The notes: generated by a model not told the origin, from the letters alone. Shown: positions 9,483 to 17,020, counted from the first letter of the stretch. The stretch is 64,000 bases of DNA from an uncultured Candidatus Saccharibacteria bacterium (GCA_946482575.1 CAMLRZ010000003.1:1-64000); one strand, 5' to 3'. Made by a program: numbers and translations.

Positions 9483-10411
9483 TATTTTTCCTCCTTGATC
9501 TTGCTGGTGAGTTTAAAGAATACGTCGTCCAGCGTTGGTACTTGTTGCGAAAAGTCAGTTGGTTCTACCTTTGCGTCGCGCAAGCTGGTGAAAAGCTCGG
9601 CAATGTGTGCTGCGCTGCCGCCAGTACGCACCGTAAGTGTGGTGCCTTCACTGGTTACCTGGAACTTTTTGTCCAAAGTAGCTACGGCTTTTGTCAGCCG
9701 TGCTTCATCGGGGAATGACAAAGTAACCACGCCGGCAGGAACCAGACTCTTTAATTCTTGAGCGGTGCCGGTGGCCACAATTGTGCCCTCGTGCAACACA
9801 GCAATGCGGTCGGCCAATTCGTCGGCTTCGTCCAGATACTGCGTGGTCAAAAAGATGGTAGTGCCACTTTTGGCCAGGGTTTTAATGGCGTGCCACATGT
9901 TTTTGCGAGCCTCTGGGTCCAAACCGGTGGTTGGCTCATCCAAAAAGATAATGGATGGATTGCCAATGAGGCTCATGGCGATGTCTAATCGGCGGCGCAT
10001 GCCGCCCGAGAAGGTTGCAGCGCGACGATCGGCAGCATCGGTAAGGTCAAATTGCTGCAATAGATCTGTTGCGGTTTGAGCAGGATTTTTTACGTGACGT
10101 AAGTCGCCAATGAGGGTTAAGTTTTCGCGAGCGGTGAGCACGTCATCCACGGCGGCGAATTGCCCCGTCAGACTGATGCTTTGGCGTACTTTTTCGGCTT
10201 GTTTGGCTGGGCTGAAACCGTTGACGGTTACGCTGCCCTGGTCTGCTTTCATTAGCGTGGTCAGAATGTTAATGGTAGTCGTTTTGCCGGCGCCGTTACT
10301 GCCCAGAAGTGCGAATATTTCGCCGTCCTGTACTGTAAAATCCACGCCTTTAAGAACCGGGTTGTTTTTGAACGCTTTGGTCAACCCGTTGACTGTAATT
10401 GCCGCTTTCAT
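9482..10411 (-). CDS. ABC exporter ATPase (DrrA-like)
   Basis: 309 residues. Walker A is GSNGAGKTT at 37-45, the signature is FSGGMRRRLD, Walker B is IIFLDEPTTGLDP, and a C-terminal extension of about 80 residues follows as in DrrA proteins. It powers the permease encoded immediately downstream. Two genes of the family usually linked to such exporters (DUF1048 and a MarR/PadR-type regulator) lie just upstream in the same operon. Confidence 0.93.
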   Translation of the reverse strand: MKAAITVNGLTKAFKNNPVLKGVDFTVQDGEIFALLGSNGAGKTTTINILTTLMKADQGSVTVNGFSPAKQAEKVRQSISLTGQFAAVDDVLTARENLTLIGDLRHVKNPAQTATDLLQQFDLTDAADRRAATFSGGMRRRLDIAMSLIGNPSIIFLDEPTTGLDPEARKNMWHAIKTLAKSGTTIFLTTQYLDEADELADRIAVLHEGTIVATGTAQELKSLVPAGVVTLSFPDEARLTKAVATLDKKFQVTSEGTTLTVRTGGSAAHIAELFTSLRDAKVEPTDFSQQVPTLDDVFFKLTSKIKEEK

Positions 10412-10420
10412 GGCTTCTCC

Positions 10421-10765
10421 TTATTTTTTGAGCTTTTTGGTGATCGCTTCGTTTAGTTTGTCGCGCAAGCTATCTGCGTAGGTTTTCTCGTCGTGCACTA
10501 GGCCGTCTACGAATGCCGCTACGTCTTTGCCAGTGATGTCCAATACGTCCTTGCCGTGCTCTGCGCCTTCTTCAAAGCGCTCTACAACCTGCTTGAACAT
10601 TTTGCTTGGGTCCATCACGCCAGTGCCGCCCTGCCATACGTAGTGCTTGATTTCGTCGTACACTGCTTTGTAGTCGTCGGGCAATGCCTTGGCGCGGGCT
10701 TCTAGGGCCTTCCACTCTTTTTTGCCTTCTAGGTCGCCAATGATTTTAGTTAAAAAGTCGTTCAT
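10421..10765 (-). CDS. DUF1048 family small protein
   Basis: 114 residues, wholly helical and charged, with WKALEARAKALPDDYKAVYDEIKHYVW, which is typical of DUF1048. Members are commonly encoded beside DrrAB-type exporters and a regulator, but their job is not known. A TAAGGAG site lies just upstream of the ATG; the gene begins 9 bases after the regulator ends. Confidence 0.8.
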   Translation of the reverse strand: MNDFLTKIIGDLEGKKEWKALEARAKALPDDYKAVYDEIKHYVWQGGTGVMDPSKMFKQVVERFEEGAEHGKDVLDITGKDVAAFVDGLVHDEKTYADSLRDKLNEAITKKLKK

Positions 10766-10774
10766 ATGTACTCC

Positions 10775-11251
10775 TTATTTTTTAGATGCTTTAGATTTTT
10801 TGTAATGCGCTTCCCATTCCTGGTACAACTTTGGCAGACGCTCCGCCAAAAAGTCGCCCAGTGATTCGGTAGCTTCGAGTGATGCTCGGCGCTCCGGAGA
10901 GGCATGTTTGAGCAATTCCAACCCTTCACGAGCCAAATCTGCGAGCTCTTTGTACTCTCCTGCGTCAAAGCCACTTTCCATACTAATGTTGTTCAGGCTG
11001 ATCAGGTCGGCACGAGTACCCGCGGGGCGCGTACGTTTAATGAGTTTTTGCGTTTCCAACAATTTGAGCGCGTTGTTGACAGCGCTGCGGCTAGTGAGCA
11101 ATGCGTCGGCAATGTCGTTAATCGACTGCTCCATTGGCTCACAAACCGACAAGTACCCCACTACCCTGCCCATTACAGGCGGAAGGCCGTGGCGCTGGGC
11201 GTTGTAACGGCCCATGCGATCTGCGTATTGTAATATCTTTTCTTCGACCAT
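10775..11251 (-). CDS. MarR/GbsR-type winged-helix repressor of the exporter operon
   Basis: 158 residues from the chosen start. The winged helix is at about 30-95 (SINDIADALLTSRSAVNNALKLL is the recognition region). A longer reading from 11284 exists but would begin inside the operator and -35, so the ATG at 11251 is preferred: TATACT (minus strand, 11258-11263) ends six bases before it, making the transcript leaderless. The gene heads an operon with DUF1048, DrrA-like and DrrB-like genes and probably represses itself and them through the palindrome at 11276-11299, with an exported compound as likely inducer. Confidence 0.82.
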   Translation of the reverse strand: MVEEKILQYADRMGRYNAQRHGLPPVMGRVVGYLSVCEPMEQSINDIADALLTSRSAVNNALKLLETQKLIKRTRPAGTRADLISLNNISMESGFDAGEYKELADLAREGLELLKHASPERRASLEATESLGDFLAERLPKLYQEWEAHYKKSKASKK

Positions 11252-11257
11252 ACCTCT

Positions 11258-11299
11258 AGTATACACAAATAATTGAAATGACACAATTTTGTGTCATTT
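11258..11299 (-). promoter_or_regulatory. Promoter with palindromic operator for exporter operon
   Basis: On the minus strand, -10 is TATACT (11258-11263) and -35 is TTGTGT (11281-11286) with a 17-base spacer. The -35 lies within a perfect inverted repeat at 11276-11299: arms AAATGACACAA and TTGTGTCATTT around TT. A repressor bound there would block RNA polymerase directly. The encoded MarR-like protein is the obvious candidate. Confidence 0.8.
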
Positions 11300-11314
11300 G
11301 GTGCATGTGAATGG

Positions 11315-11327
11315 GCTCTTCCGATCT
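11315..11327 (+). other. 13-base match to the Illumina adapter end
   Basis: GCTCTTCCGATCT here is identical to the last 13 bases shared by common Illumina sequencing adapters. Bases before it do not continue the match. It falls in an intergenic stretch between the exporter operator and the micro-ORFs and may be a trimming or assembly artefact rather than biology. Confidence 0.6.
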
Positions 11328-11470
11328 GTTAAAACCCATGTTGTAATTTTTATTTATAGCTTGCATGGTGCCCGATCTGGTTATAAATACCGTATTCTTA
11401 TGTAAAGTATCTTACTGATTTATGGCGCTACCCTGCCATACTGAGCCAAAGATATCAGCAAGGAGGGATC

Positions 11471-11620
11471 ATGAATCAAGAAGAACATGAACATCAAACG
11501 CCTCAACCACTGCGTGACGAATTGAGTCTACACGGAGGCGAGCCATATGGGGAGGCTCGGGAGCCCCGCTACGAACAAGCCGAAGTTGGTCAGGAGTACG
11601 ACCCCGCAAAAAAAGGATGA
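11471..11620 (+). CDS. Micro-ORF, 49 residues, acidic
   Basis: ATG preceded by AAGGAGGGATC, one of the strongest Shine-Dalgarno sites in the window. The product starts MNQEEHEHQTPQP and is rich in E, H, P and G, with no hydrophobic segment. It ends in an ATGA overlap with a second micro-ORF. No family is recognised. Position beside an adapter-like 13-mer means the region should be confirmed before the gene is trusted. Confidence 0.5.
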   Translation: MNQEEHEHQTPQPLRDELSLHGGEPYGEAREPRYEQAEVGQEYDPAKKG

Positions 11621-11691
11621 GCGGAGACCGCAGACCTACCATGGGTAGAACGCGGCCTCCAACAAACTTAGACTACATGTACGGAGAATGA
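11617..11691 (+). CDS. Micro-ORF, 24 residues, coupled to previous
   Basis: The start overlaps the previous stop as ATGA, which suggests translational coupling. The product begins MSGDRRPTMGRTRPP and is basic, opposite in charge to its 49-residue neighbour. It may be chance; it ends just 6 bases before the convergent membrane protein gene. Confidence 0.3.
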   Translation: MSGDRRPTMGRTRPPTNLDYMYGE

Positions 11692-11697
11692 CGCGCG

Positions 11698-12276
11698 CTA
11701 GGCTTTGAGCGTTTCTAGCTTGGAAAAAATCCTTAACAAAGAGAGTAATAGCACTAGGGTCACAAACAGTTGCAGCACGACCCACACCCAAGGATATACC
11801 GGGTGTTGATTAAAACGGGCCAAAAATACGAGCTCAAGTATGCATGTACCTATCTGTAAGAAGGCGGCAGCGCCCAGTACTTTGTCGCGTAGTTTTCGTG
11901 CCAACCACGCCAGGCCCCCGGCAGCAAACACTACAAAGAGTAGCGCGGCAAGGTTATGGACGGCTATTTGCGTCTCGCTACCTTTATACGGTATAAGCAC
12001 TACCAGTCCAATGCACAGCGCACTAGTGTACAGGGCGATACCCGCTTTATGCAGCTCCTGTGCCCGCAGCTTTCTTCCTGTGTGTAGCAGTAAAAATATA
12101 GTGGTTCCCATTGCCAGCAAAAAGAATGGCAATGTATACGCTTGTAGCGCAAGATGACTGAATGTAACCCAGTGTGGGTAGAGTATATAGGCCACGCCAA
12201 TATTGAGCACAAAGAAGCCAATACTTCCCTGAAGGATTTTTTTGTCATTGGAGAGAGCATGTCTTAAGTTGTTCAT
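11698..12276 (-). CDS. Six-helix membrane protein of unknown function
   Basis: 192 residues with about six hydrophobic segments joined by short basic loops (TGRKLRAQE, ARKLRDK). No catalytic motif is seen and I do not recognise a family. It is convergent with the micro-ORFs and divergent from the HAD phosphatase gene. Confidence 0.7.
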   Translation of the reverse strand: MNNLRHALSNDKKILQGSIGFFVLNIGVAYILYPHWVTFSHLALQAYTLPFFLLAMGTTIFLLLHTGRKLRAQELHKAGIALYTSALCIGLVVLIPYKGSETQIAVHNLAALLFVVFAAGGLAWLARKLRDKVLGAAAFLQIGTCILELVFLARFNQHPVYPWVWVVLQLFVTLVLLLSLLRIFSKLETLKA

Positions 12277-12351
12277 TTACCGCTTAAGTATAGCAGAGCC
12301 AGAGTGATTTAAAGGCCACAGCTACCCTGCTATTTGCTATACTGCAATAAT

Positions 12352-12993
12352 ATGATTTACAAAGCTGTATTATTTGACATGGACGGAGTGATTGTTGATA
12401 GCGAGCCTCTCCACGTAGCTGCATTTCAGGCGACAATAAAAGAATATGGCCGAGACCTGAGCGCAGACGAGTATAAAGATTTTTTTGCTGGCCGGACCGA
12501 CCAGGCTGGATTTGAAAAGTATTTTGATTTTATTGGCGAGACGGTGGATATGCCGGTCATTATGGACAAAAAGGCCAAAAAGTATCTGCAAATTGCTGCC
12601 GATCAGCTTACGCCCTACCCGCACATCGTGGAATTTATACGTGAACTTGGTGAGCGCAACGTTCCTCTGGCGTTGGTAACGGGCTCGCTCCGTGCCGAGG
12701 CCGAGGTTGTGCTGAACACCTTTGATCTGGCTCAATATTTTACCGCAGTCATTGCCGCCGAAGACATTTCTGAAAGCAAGCCCAACCCCGAGGGTTACCT
12801 AAAAGGCGCGACTGCCTTGCAGACTTCACCAGAGGACTGTGTAATTATTGAAGACGCCCCCAGCGGCGTGCTGGCAGCAAAGAACGCTGGAATCCGCTGT
12901 GTGGCCATAACCAACACGCACACTAGCGATGAGCTCAAAGAGGCAACCATAATTGTAGACAGCTTACAGCCGGGAGCTCTAGAGAATCTGTAG
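12352..12993 (+). CDS. HAD phosphatase, beta-phosphoglucomutase-like
   Basis: 213 residues. Motif I is FDMDGVIVDSEP (nucleophile and acid aspartates), motif II is the T in ALVTGS, motif III Lys is in ESKPNPEGY, motif IV is IEDAPSGVLAA. The helical cap between motifs I and II fits subfamily IA phosphatases or beta-phosphoglucomutase; a sugar phosphate is the likely substrate. TATACT at 12338-12343 ends eight bases before the ATG, so the start is 12352 and the message leaderless; an upstream TTG in frame would sit within the promoter. Confidence 0.88.
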   Translation: MIYKAVLFDMDGVIVDSEPLHVAAFQATIKEYGRDLSADEYKDFFAGRTDQAGFEKYFDFIGETVDMPVIMDKKAKKYLQIAADQLTPYPHIVEFIRELGERNVPLALVTGSLRAEAEVVLNTFDLAQYFTAVIAAEDISESKPNPEGYLKGATALQTSPEDCVIIEDAPSGVLAAKNAGIRCVAITNTHTSDELKEATIIVDSLQPGALENL

Positions 12994-12999
12994 TTGAGG

Positions 13000-13737
13000 T
13001 TATGACAATTTTCTGGTTGCGTGTTTGACAATCCACTGCGTATTTGGGTCCGCTGATGCGCCCCACTCTTTGATAAGCAAGCGAACTGGTGCAGGATTAA
13101 TCTTTAAATAGTCCGTAAGATGATTGGCGACGGATTTTTGTACAAACCGGACTGGATCCTCCTTGAGAATTTCTAGGATTTCAAATGCTGGCGTTGGATT
13201 ATTTACAAAGGTGTCTAACTTTGGAGCCCACGGTAGTTTGGGGCGCAGACCCTCACTCGCCAGTCGGCGCAGATGAAAGTTATCGGATTGTGCCCACTGC
13301 TTTAGGTACCCCAGGGCTTTCTGGGGATTTTGCCGGACGTAAGGACGAACGGCATATTCACCTGTATTGCGCTTCGTCACTTCGGCAATTGCTTGCATAG
13401 AGATGTCAAAATTATTAAGTCCGTGCCTTTCGATAAACTTACCTACGGGCATAAGCCAATAAAAGTGAGTGAACATGCCAGTTTGATTAGGATTTTCTGG
13501 CCCCAGAATACTCATCAGGATAGCCAACGCTTTGGCATAATCTTGCGGCAAAAATTCGTGCAGCGTGTCAGCAATGGCTTCAATACGCTGAGTGTAGGTC
13601 TTGCCAATCGTACGCGTCTTAACAGCTTGCACAAAGCCCCTATCGTCAAACATAGGATATACTGGCTTGATTTTTCCCGCCAAGATTTCTGCCAAATTAG
13701 CGCCAAATAACTCGGTAATTTTTATAGTCGTTGCCAT
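13000..13737 (-). CDS. AlkC/AlkD-like DNA alkylation repair protein
   Basis: 245 residues of HEAT-like helical repeats. The C-terminal part VQKSVANHLTDYLKINPAPV followed by an IKEWG motif matches COG4335 (AlkC-type 3-methyladenine DNA glycosylase). Such proteins bind alkylated bases non-enzymatically flipped and excise them. TACAAT (minus strand, 13746-13751) ends eight bases before the ATG, indicating a leaderless message. It overlaps the 3' flank of the HAD gene and is convergent with it. Confidence 0.75.
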   Translation of the reverse strand: MATTIKITELFGANLAEILAGKIKPVYPMFDDRGFVQAVKTRTIGKTYTQRIEAIADTLHEFLPQDYAKALAILMSILGPENPNQTGMFTHFYWLMPVGKFIERHGLNNFDISMQAIAEVTKRNTGEYAVRPYVRQNPQKALGYLKQWAQSDNFHLRRLASEGLRPKLPWAPKLDTFVNNPTPAFEILEILKEDPVRFVQKSVANHLTDYLKINPAPVRLLIKEWGASADPNTQWIVKHATRKLS

Positions 13738-13835
13738 TTATATAGATTGTACTATATCGATTAGTATTTCGTTGGGTCTATGGCGCGAAGCCATTCTTCC
13801 TGTCCGAGATAATGTATTTTTGTTATTATTAACCT

Positions 13836-14129
13836 ATGGGTAAACGATTACTGACAGCTGCAGCTGTTCTTGGCTTTATAGTTCCGTATTCTGTAGTCGG
13901 TATGTTCATTCTCCATAATGGCTTGGACATTTCTCTTTTGTTAAGTCAGGTATTCGCCTCGTATGGCTCAGTATTTTTTGCGCTAGATGTTATATTATGC
14001 GCCTTCTTTGTCATTGGCTTGTGTATTACAGATAAATCCTTGGGCAACAAGAGCTACCTTATCGTTGCAGTGACCCTTCTTGTTGGGCCAAGCTGCTCGA
14101 TACCTCTATATTATCGGCTCAAACGGTAG
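13836..14129 (+). CDS. Small membrane protein, DUF2834-like
   Basis: 97 residues with three hydrophobic segments. The middle reads FFALDVILCAFFVIGLCI, close to the DUF2834 pattern. Function unknown. TATTAT lies six to seven bases upstream of the ATG, with no ribosome-binding site. Confidence 0.6.
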   Translation: MGKRLLTAAAVLGFIVPYSVVGMFILHNGLDISLLLSQVFASYGSVFFALDVILCAFFVIGLCITDKSLGNKSYLIVAVTLLVGPSCSIPLYYRLKR

Positions 14130-14204
14130 TTAGCTCTAATTTTACTCGGGATTGCAGGTGAACAGACATGTCTCATGTGTTTTCGTGCTAAAGGAAACCA
14201 AGAA

Positions 14205-14232
14205 AAAACGCCCATCTTACGATGAGCGCCTT
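14205..14232 (-). terminator. Terminator of tRNA-Glu
   Basis: On the minus strand CGCTCATC GTAA GATGGGCG (with G-T pairs) is followed by TTTTTTC, immediately past the tRNA 3' end. Confidence 0.8.
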
Positions 14233-14236
14233 TTCT

Positions 14237-14311
14237 TGGTGACCTCACGGAGAATCGAACTCCGGTTGCTGGGATGAGAACCCAGTGTCCTAGCCGCTAG
14301 ACGATGAGGCC
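14237..14311 (-). tRNA. tRNA-Glu (anticodon CTC)
   Basis: 75 bases with encoded CCA. The acceptor stem is GGCCTCA / TGAGGTC, the anticodon loop TTCTCAT gives CTC, and the T arm contains GTTCGATTC. It reads GAG only, so a second Glu tRNA (TTC) must exist elsewhere. It stands next to the GC-rich island, whose Glu codons are mostly GAG. Confidence 0.95.
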
Positions 14312-14608
14312 AAATTTGCAGGAAAGCTGCCAAAATGTGTTTACATATTTTGGAGGTTTCCGAAAGTTTGGGTTCATATGCTGCAAGGCATATGAGAATT
14401 GCTGCTCGGCCGCAGGCCAAAACAACTCACATATAATAGCACAACAGAGGCGATCTTTCAATAATAATGGTGGTGCTGGCATGGGGTGGGGTTCGGGGAT
14501 TCGCGAAGAACGCGAAGCTTGTTCCCCGGAACGCCACCCCATGACCTGGCGGTGTCGTCACAGACGACGGTGCTCAGGATTTACAGCGAGTGTGCAGCAG
14601 AGCTGAGC
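14312..14608. other. Intergenic region with large hairpin past the Ubl gene
   Basis: No gene. It holds the upstream region of tRNA-Glu and, at 14480-14543, a 64-base hairpin (outer arms CATGGGGTGG / CCACCCCATG, inner stem TTCGCG / CGCGAA). The hairpin lies 3' of the ubiquitin-like gene and probably ends or protects that transcript, though no T-run follows it on the minus strand. Confidence 0.6.
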
Positions 14609-14887
14609 TCAGCCGCAGGCGATCTCGCTGCTGACGGTGATCACGTGCGTGGCCGCGCCGACCGGCACGATGGTGTCCGGCGTGATGGCCCGACCGTCGA
14701 GGTACACCACGTCGCTGTCACCCACGGTGACGCCGGCCTGGTCCAGGTAGAACTGGACGGTGCGGTCGGTCTCCTCGGGGATGTCGACGGAGCGGCCCTC
14801 GGGGTCGAAGACCTTCACCGGCGCGGCCAGCTGGGTCTCCTCGGCGGTGGTACCACCAGCGGTGGGGCTGAGCGTTGCTGCGGGCAT
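14609..14887 (-). CDS. Ubiquitin-like beta-grasp protein
   Basis: 92 residues. After a polar 20-residue leader, residues 23-88 show a beta-grasp pattern: strand VKVFD, turn, strand SVDIP, helix TVQFYLDQAG, strand VVYLDGR, then TIVPVGAATHVITV. The segment VYLDGRAI...VPVGA resembles the MoaD/ThiS/multiubiquitin turn. It ends A90-C91-G92, so the terminal Gly needed for adenylation is present without the usual Gly-Gly. An AGAGGAGAAC Shine-Dalgarno precedes the ATG. It is the last gene of the E2-like/E1/Ubl set and begins 19 bases after the E1 stop. The fold and role are inferred from pattern and context. Confidence 0.65.
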   Translation of the reverse strand: MPAATLSPTAGGTTAEETQLAAPVKVFDPEGRSVDIPEETDRTVQFYLDQAGVTVGDSDVVYLDGRAITPDTIVPVGAATHVITVSSEIACG

Positions 14888-14906
14888 GATGTTCTCCTCT
14901 TGCTCT

Positions 14907-15611
14907 TCAGAGCGTGTCAGAAGTTGTGCGGTGCATGGTGTCCAGATCCTCGGCTATGACTGCCTTGGGCATCGCTCCTTCCGGGGTTTCGATGCGGGTG
15001 ACCCACAACCGGTACTGGCCAACGGCCAGCGAGGCCACGGTTTGGGCCGGGTCGATGACCGCGCGCTCAGCGCACGGAAGCGGTTGGACCTGGGAGTCGG
15101 GCCGCAGGTACAGCGGGCTGGTGTAGCGCTCCGCAGCTTCGGTGTCCGCGGGGCTCAGCCGCACGATCTTGATTCGCGTGCGTCCCACCCGAAGGTCGAA
15201 GAACTGCGGCACGGCGGCCATGCTGGCCTGCGCGGCGGTGAAGACCTCCCGACGCGACTCCAGCGAGTCCGTACAGGCGAACACCACACCGCTCAGCGGG
15301 GAGTTGGCCGTGACGAACTCACGATGCAGCGTCAGCTCGGTGGCCAACTGCTGTCGCCTCAGGAACGCTTGGGCGGCGTCCACCTTGAAGGTGCCCACGT
15401 CGTCCTGACGGTAGACGTTGTTCAGCGTCGGGAGGTTGTGGGCCTCAACGCGGTCACCGTCCCAGATGTCCATGCTGCGAACGCCCATGCTCGCCAGCGT
15501 GGCGATGACGTGACTGCCGATGCTGCCGGCGCCCACCACGGTGACGTGTTGGTATCCGGCGATATCGGGGTCGAACAGTCCGCGCTGGTTGGCATACCGA
15601 TCGTTCCTCAT
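14907..15611 (-). CDS. ThiF/E1-like adenylyltransferase
   Basis: 234 residues. The nucleotide loop G27-A-G29-S-I-G32 follows a beta strand; D51/D53 and the NNVYR68Q...K76 stretch match the ATP and catalytic Arg/Lys positions of ThiF/MoeB/E1 enzymes, and FACTDSLESR (D115, R120) matches the A-D-N-x-x-x-R motif. C180 in LPCAERAVIDPA is the candidate thioester cysteine. There is no CxxC zinc pair and no rhodanese or E2 fusion. It should adenylate the C-terminal Gly of the protein encoded next. Its ATG overlaps the stop of the E2-like gene as ATGA, with GAGGAG upstream. Confidence 0.85.
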   Translation of the reverse strand: MRNDRYANQRGLFDPDIAGYQHVTVVGAGSIGSHVIATLASMGVRSMDIWDGDRVEAHNLPTLNNVYRQDDVGTFKVDAAQAFLRRQQLATELTLHREFVTANSPLSGVVFACTDSLESRREVFTAAQASMAAVPQFFDLRVGRTRIKIVRLSPADTEAAERYTSPLYLRPDSQVQPLPCAERAVIDPAQTVASLAVGQYRLWVTRIETPEGAMPKAVIAEDLDTMHRTTSDTL

Positions 15612-16867
15612 ACGTTCTCCTCTGCAATCTGCACGAAGGCTCGTGGAACCCTATGCACATGCTCCGAATTGACAGTGTGAAGTCCCTGCACTGCGAGTGC
15701 GGCTGCCTCCAGAACCTGTCCTTGGACAAGGTGGGTGTTGATGAGCGTTTCGTGCTGCCCAAAGCAGAACTTTTTGCCCATCCGATAGACCGGCGCGCCA
15801 CCACTCCAGCTTGCGAGCACGCCTGAGCGGAGCTCGATTGCCTTGACCGTTCCGGTCAAGTCCAGGTGAAGGTCCCAACTTCCCAGGTCGTAGCGGTTTC
15901 CTTGGTGTTCAAAGGTGGCCGCCACCATGAGGGCGATGGTGGTGTCACTCACCGGTCGCACACCCTGTACCCCAGGAAGTTGCTGAAGCCGATCGAACTC
16001 CTTTTCCAGCAGATCATCCGCGGGCGGACCCGGCTCGGCGATATCGTGGATCCGGGCCGACTCGGCCTTCAGTCGCAATTGCTTGTGCTGCGCCTCCTGG
16101 AGCTCCTTGGCCAGTTGGCCACAGAGTTCACGAACATCCTCCAGGTCACCGTTTACTTTTTCTTTGTAGAACTGGTGACCGGTAGCTGTTCCCCGCTGCC
16201 GCATCTGCCAATAGGTTACCTTGGCACCGGCAGCATCAGGTATGAAGCTTCGCTGCCGCTTGGTCCTGGGCTGTGTGGTGCGTTGTTGCGGCGGCTTTAT
16301 GAGCATTCGCACGCCACTGACGGCGAACGGGAGCCATAGCACCGGTATCCACAGCGCGAACCACCAGACCCACGGCCTGCTCCACGGTAGATCAGCCAGG
16401 TAGTGGTGCCGGTCCTTGCAGTCCCAGTAGTACACCACGCCGAGCATCAGGCTGCAGGCGACCGCCGTACATGCGATCCAGGCCAGAATCCAGTCGTATA
16501 TGAAAGGACTCCAGGACAAAGGGTCGGTCGTAGTCCAGCCGCCGCTGCCCGTTCGCTCCACGGCATTGAGCATCCACCGGAAAGTCGAGTCGTCGAGGGC
16601 GTCGGGCGCGAGCCCTTGGCTGTGTAGCCACAAGAGGTTGGTGGCTACTGCCTGGCGCTCATCGGGGCTCTGGGCGGCGAGCGTGTCAACCACATGAAGC
16701 TGGGCGTTATAACGCTCCACGCTATTGAACCATATGTAGGTGTATCGCACGGTGATGCCGATCAGGCCTAGCCCGCTCAGTGCAGCTACCAGACGATAGG
16801 CATTGGAATAGGAGTCCATGCGATCCCAGTGCTTACTCGAGGTGTAGTTGGTCCGCTTTATGGGCAT
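15608..16867 (-). CDS. Membrane-anchored E2/UBC-like protein (putative)
   Basis: 419 residues. Hydrophobic segments at 24-46, 123-147 and 165-188 anchor it; a basic linker and a coiled coil (about 240-275) follow. Residues 284-405 resemble a UBC/RWD fold: helix LLEKEFDRLQQL, then strands IALMVAATFEHQGNRYDLGSW and DLHLDLTGTVKAIELR, then KKFC368FGQ with a helix ending LHTVN, as in prokaryotic E2-like proteins where Cys precedes a (W/F)G. C368 is therefore the candidate active site; no HPN tripeptide is present. It is the first gene of the set, with AGGGAG upstream of the ATG and a 124-base leader. The E2 call is inference; the membrane topology is clear. Confidence 0.55.
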   Translation of the reverse strand: MPIKRTNYTSSKHWDRMDSYSNAYRLVAALSGLGLIGITVRYTYIWFNSVERYNAQLHVVDTLAAQSPDERQAVATNLLWLHSQGLAPDALDDSTFRWMLNAVERTGSGGWTTTDPLSWSPFIYDWILAWIACTAVACSLMLGVVYYWDCKDRHHYLADLPWSRPWVWWFALWIPVLWLPFAVSGVRMLIKPPQQRTTQPRTKRQRSFIPDAAGAKVTYWQMRQRGTATGHQFYKEKVNGDLEDVRELCGQLAKELQEAQHKQLRLKAESARIHDIAEPGPPADDLLEKEFDRLQQLPGVQGVRPVSDTTIALMVAATFEHQGNRYDLGSWDLHLDLTGTVKAIELRSGVLASWSGGAPVYRMGKKFCFGQHETLINTHLVQGQVLEAAALAVQGLHTVNSEHVHRVPRAFVQIAEENV

Positions 16868-16886
16868 AACGCTCCCTGCGCGAGGA

Positions 16887-16935
16887 TATATCGGGCCAAA
16901 AACTCAGAATATTTCTGAGCTCATAGCCCGATATA
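16887..16935 (-). promoter_or_regulatory. Nested palindrome in leader of the E2-like gene
   Basis: Outer arms TATATCGGGC / GCCCGATATA (10 of 10) enclose an inner CTCAGAA / TTCTGAG (7 of 7). In RNA this would form a two-part stem 20 bases before the start codon and could hide or expose the ribosome-binding site; as DNA it could be an operator. CAGAAT recurs twice just upstream. Confidence 0.6.
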
Positions 16936-16990
16936 ACACGTGATCAGAATGTTAAAAAACAAAGGTCAGAATTACTCTGGCCCGGGTGAA

Positions 16991-17001
16991 TTTATATCAT
17001 A
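16991..17001 (-). promoter_or_regulatory. Extended -10 promoter of the Ubl/E1/E2-like operon
   Basis: Minus strand TATGATATAAA, 124 bases before the E2-like start. Confidence 0.5.
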
Positions 17002-17020
17002 AGTACGTCCACGGGGCAAT

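Noticed and set aside
12334..12351. Earlier TTG start for the HAD phosphatase
   Set aside because: It would start inside the -10 region; the ATG at 12352 fits the leaderless pattern.
14760..15680. 306-residue plus-strand frame opposite the E1-like gene
   Set aside because: No motif or start signal, while the opposite strand encodes a clear ThiF-type enzyme.
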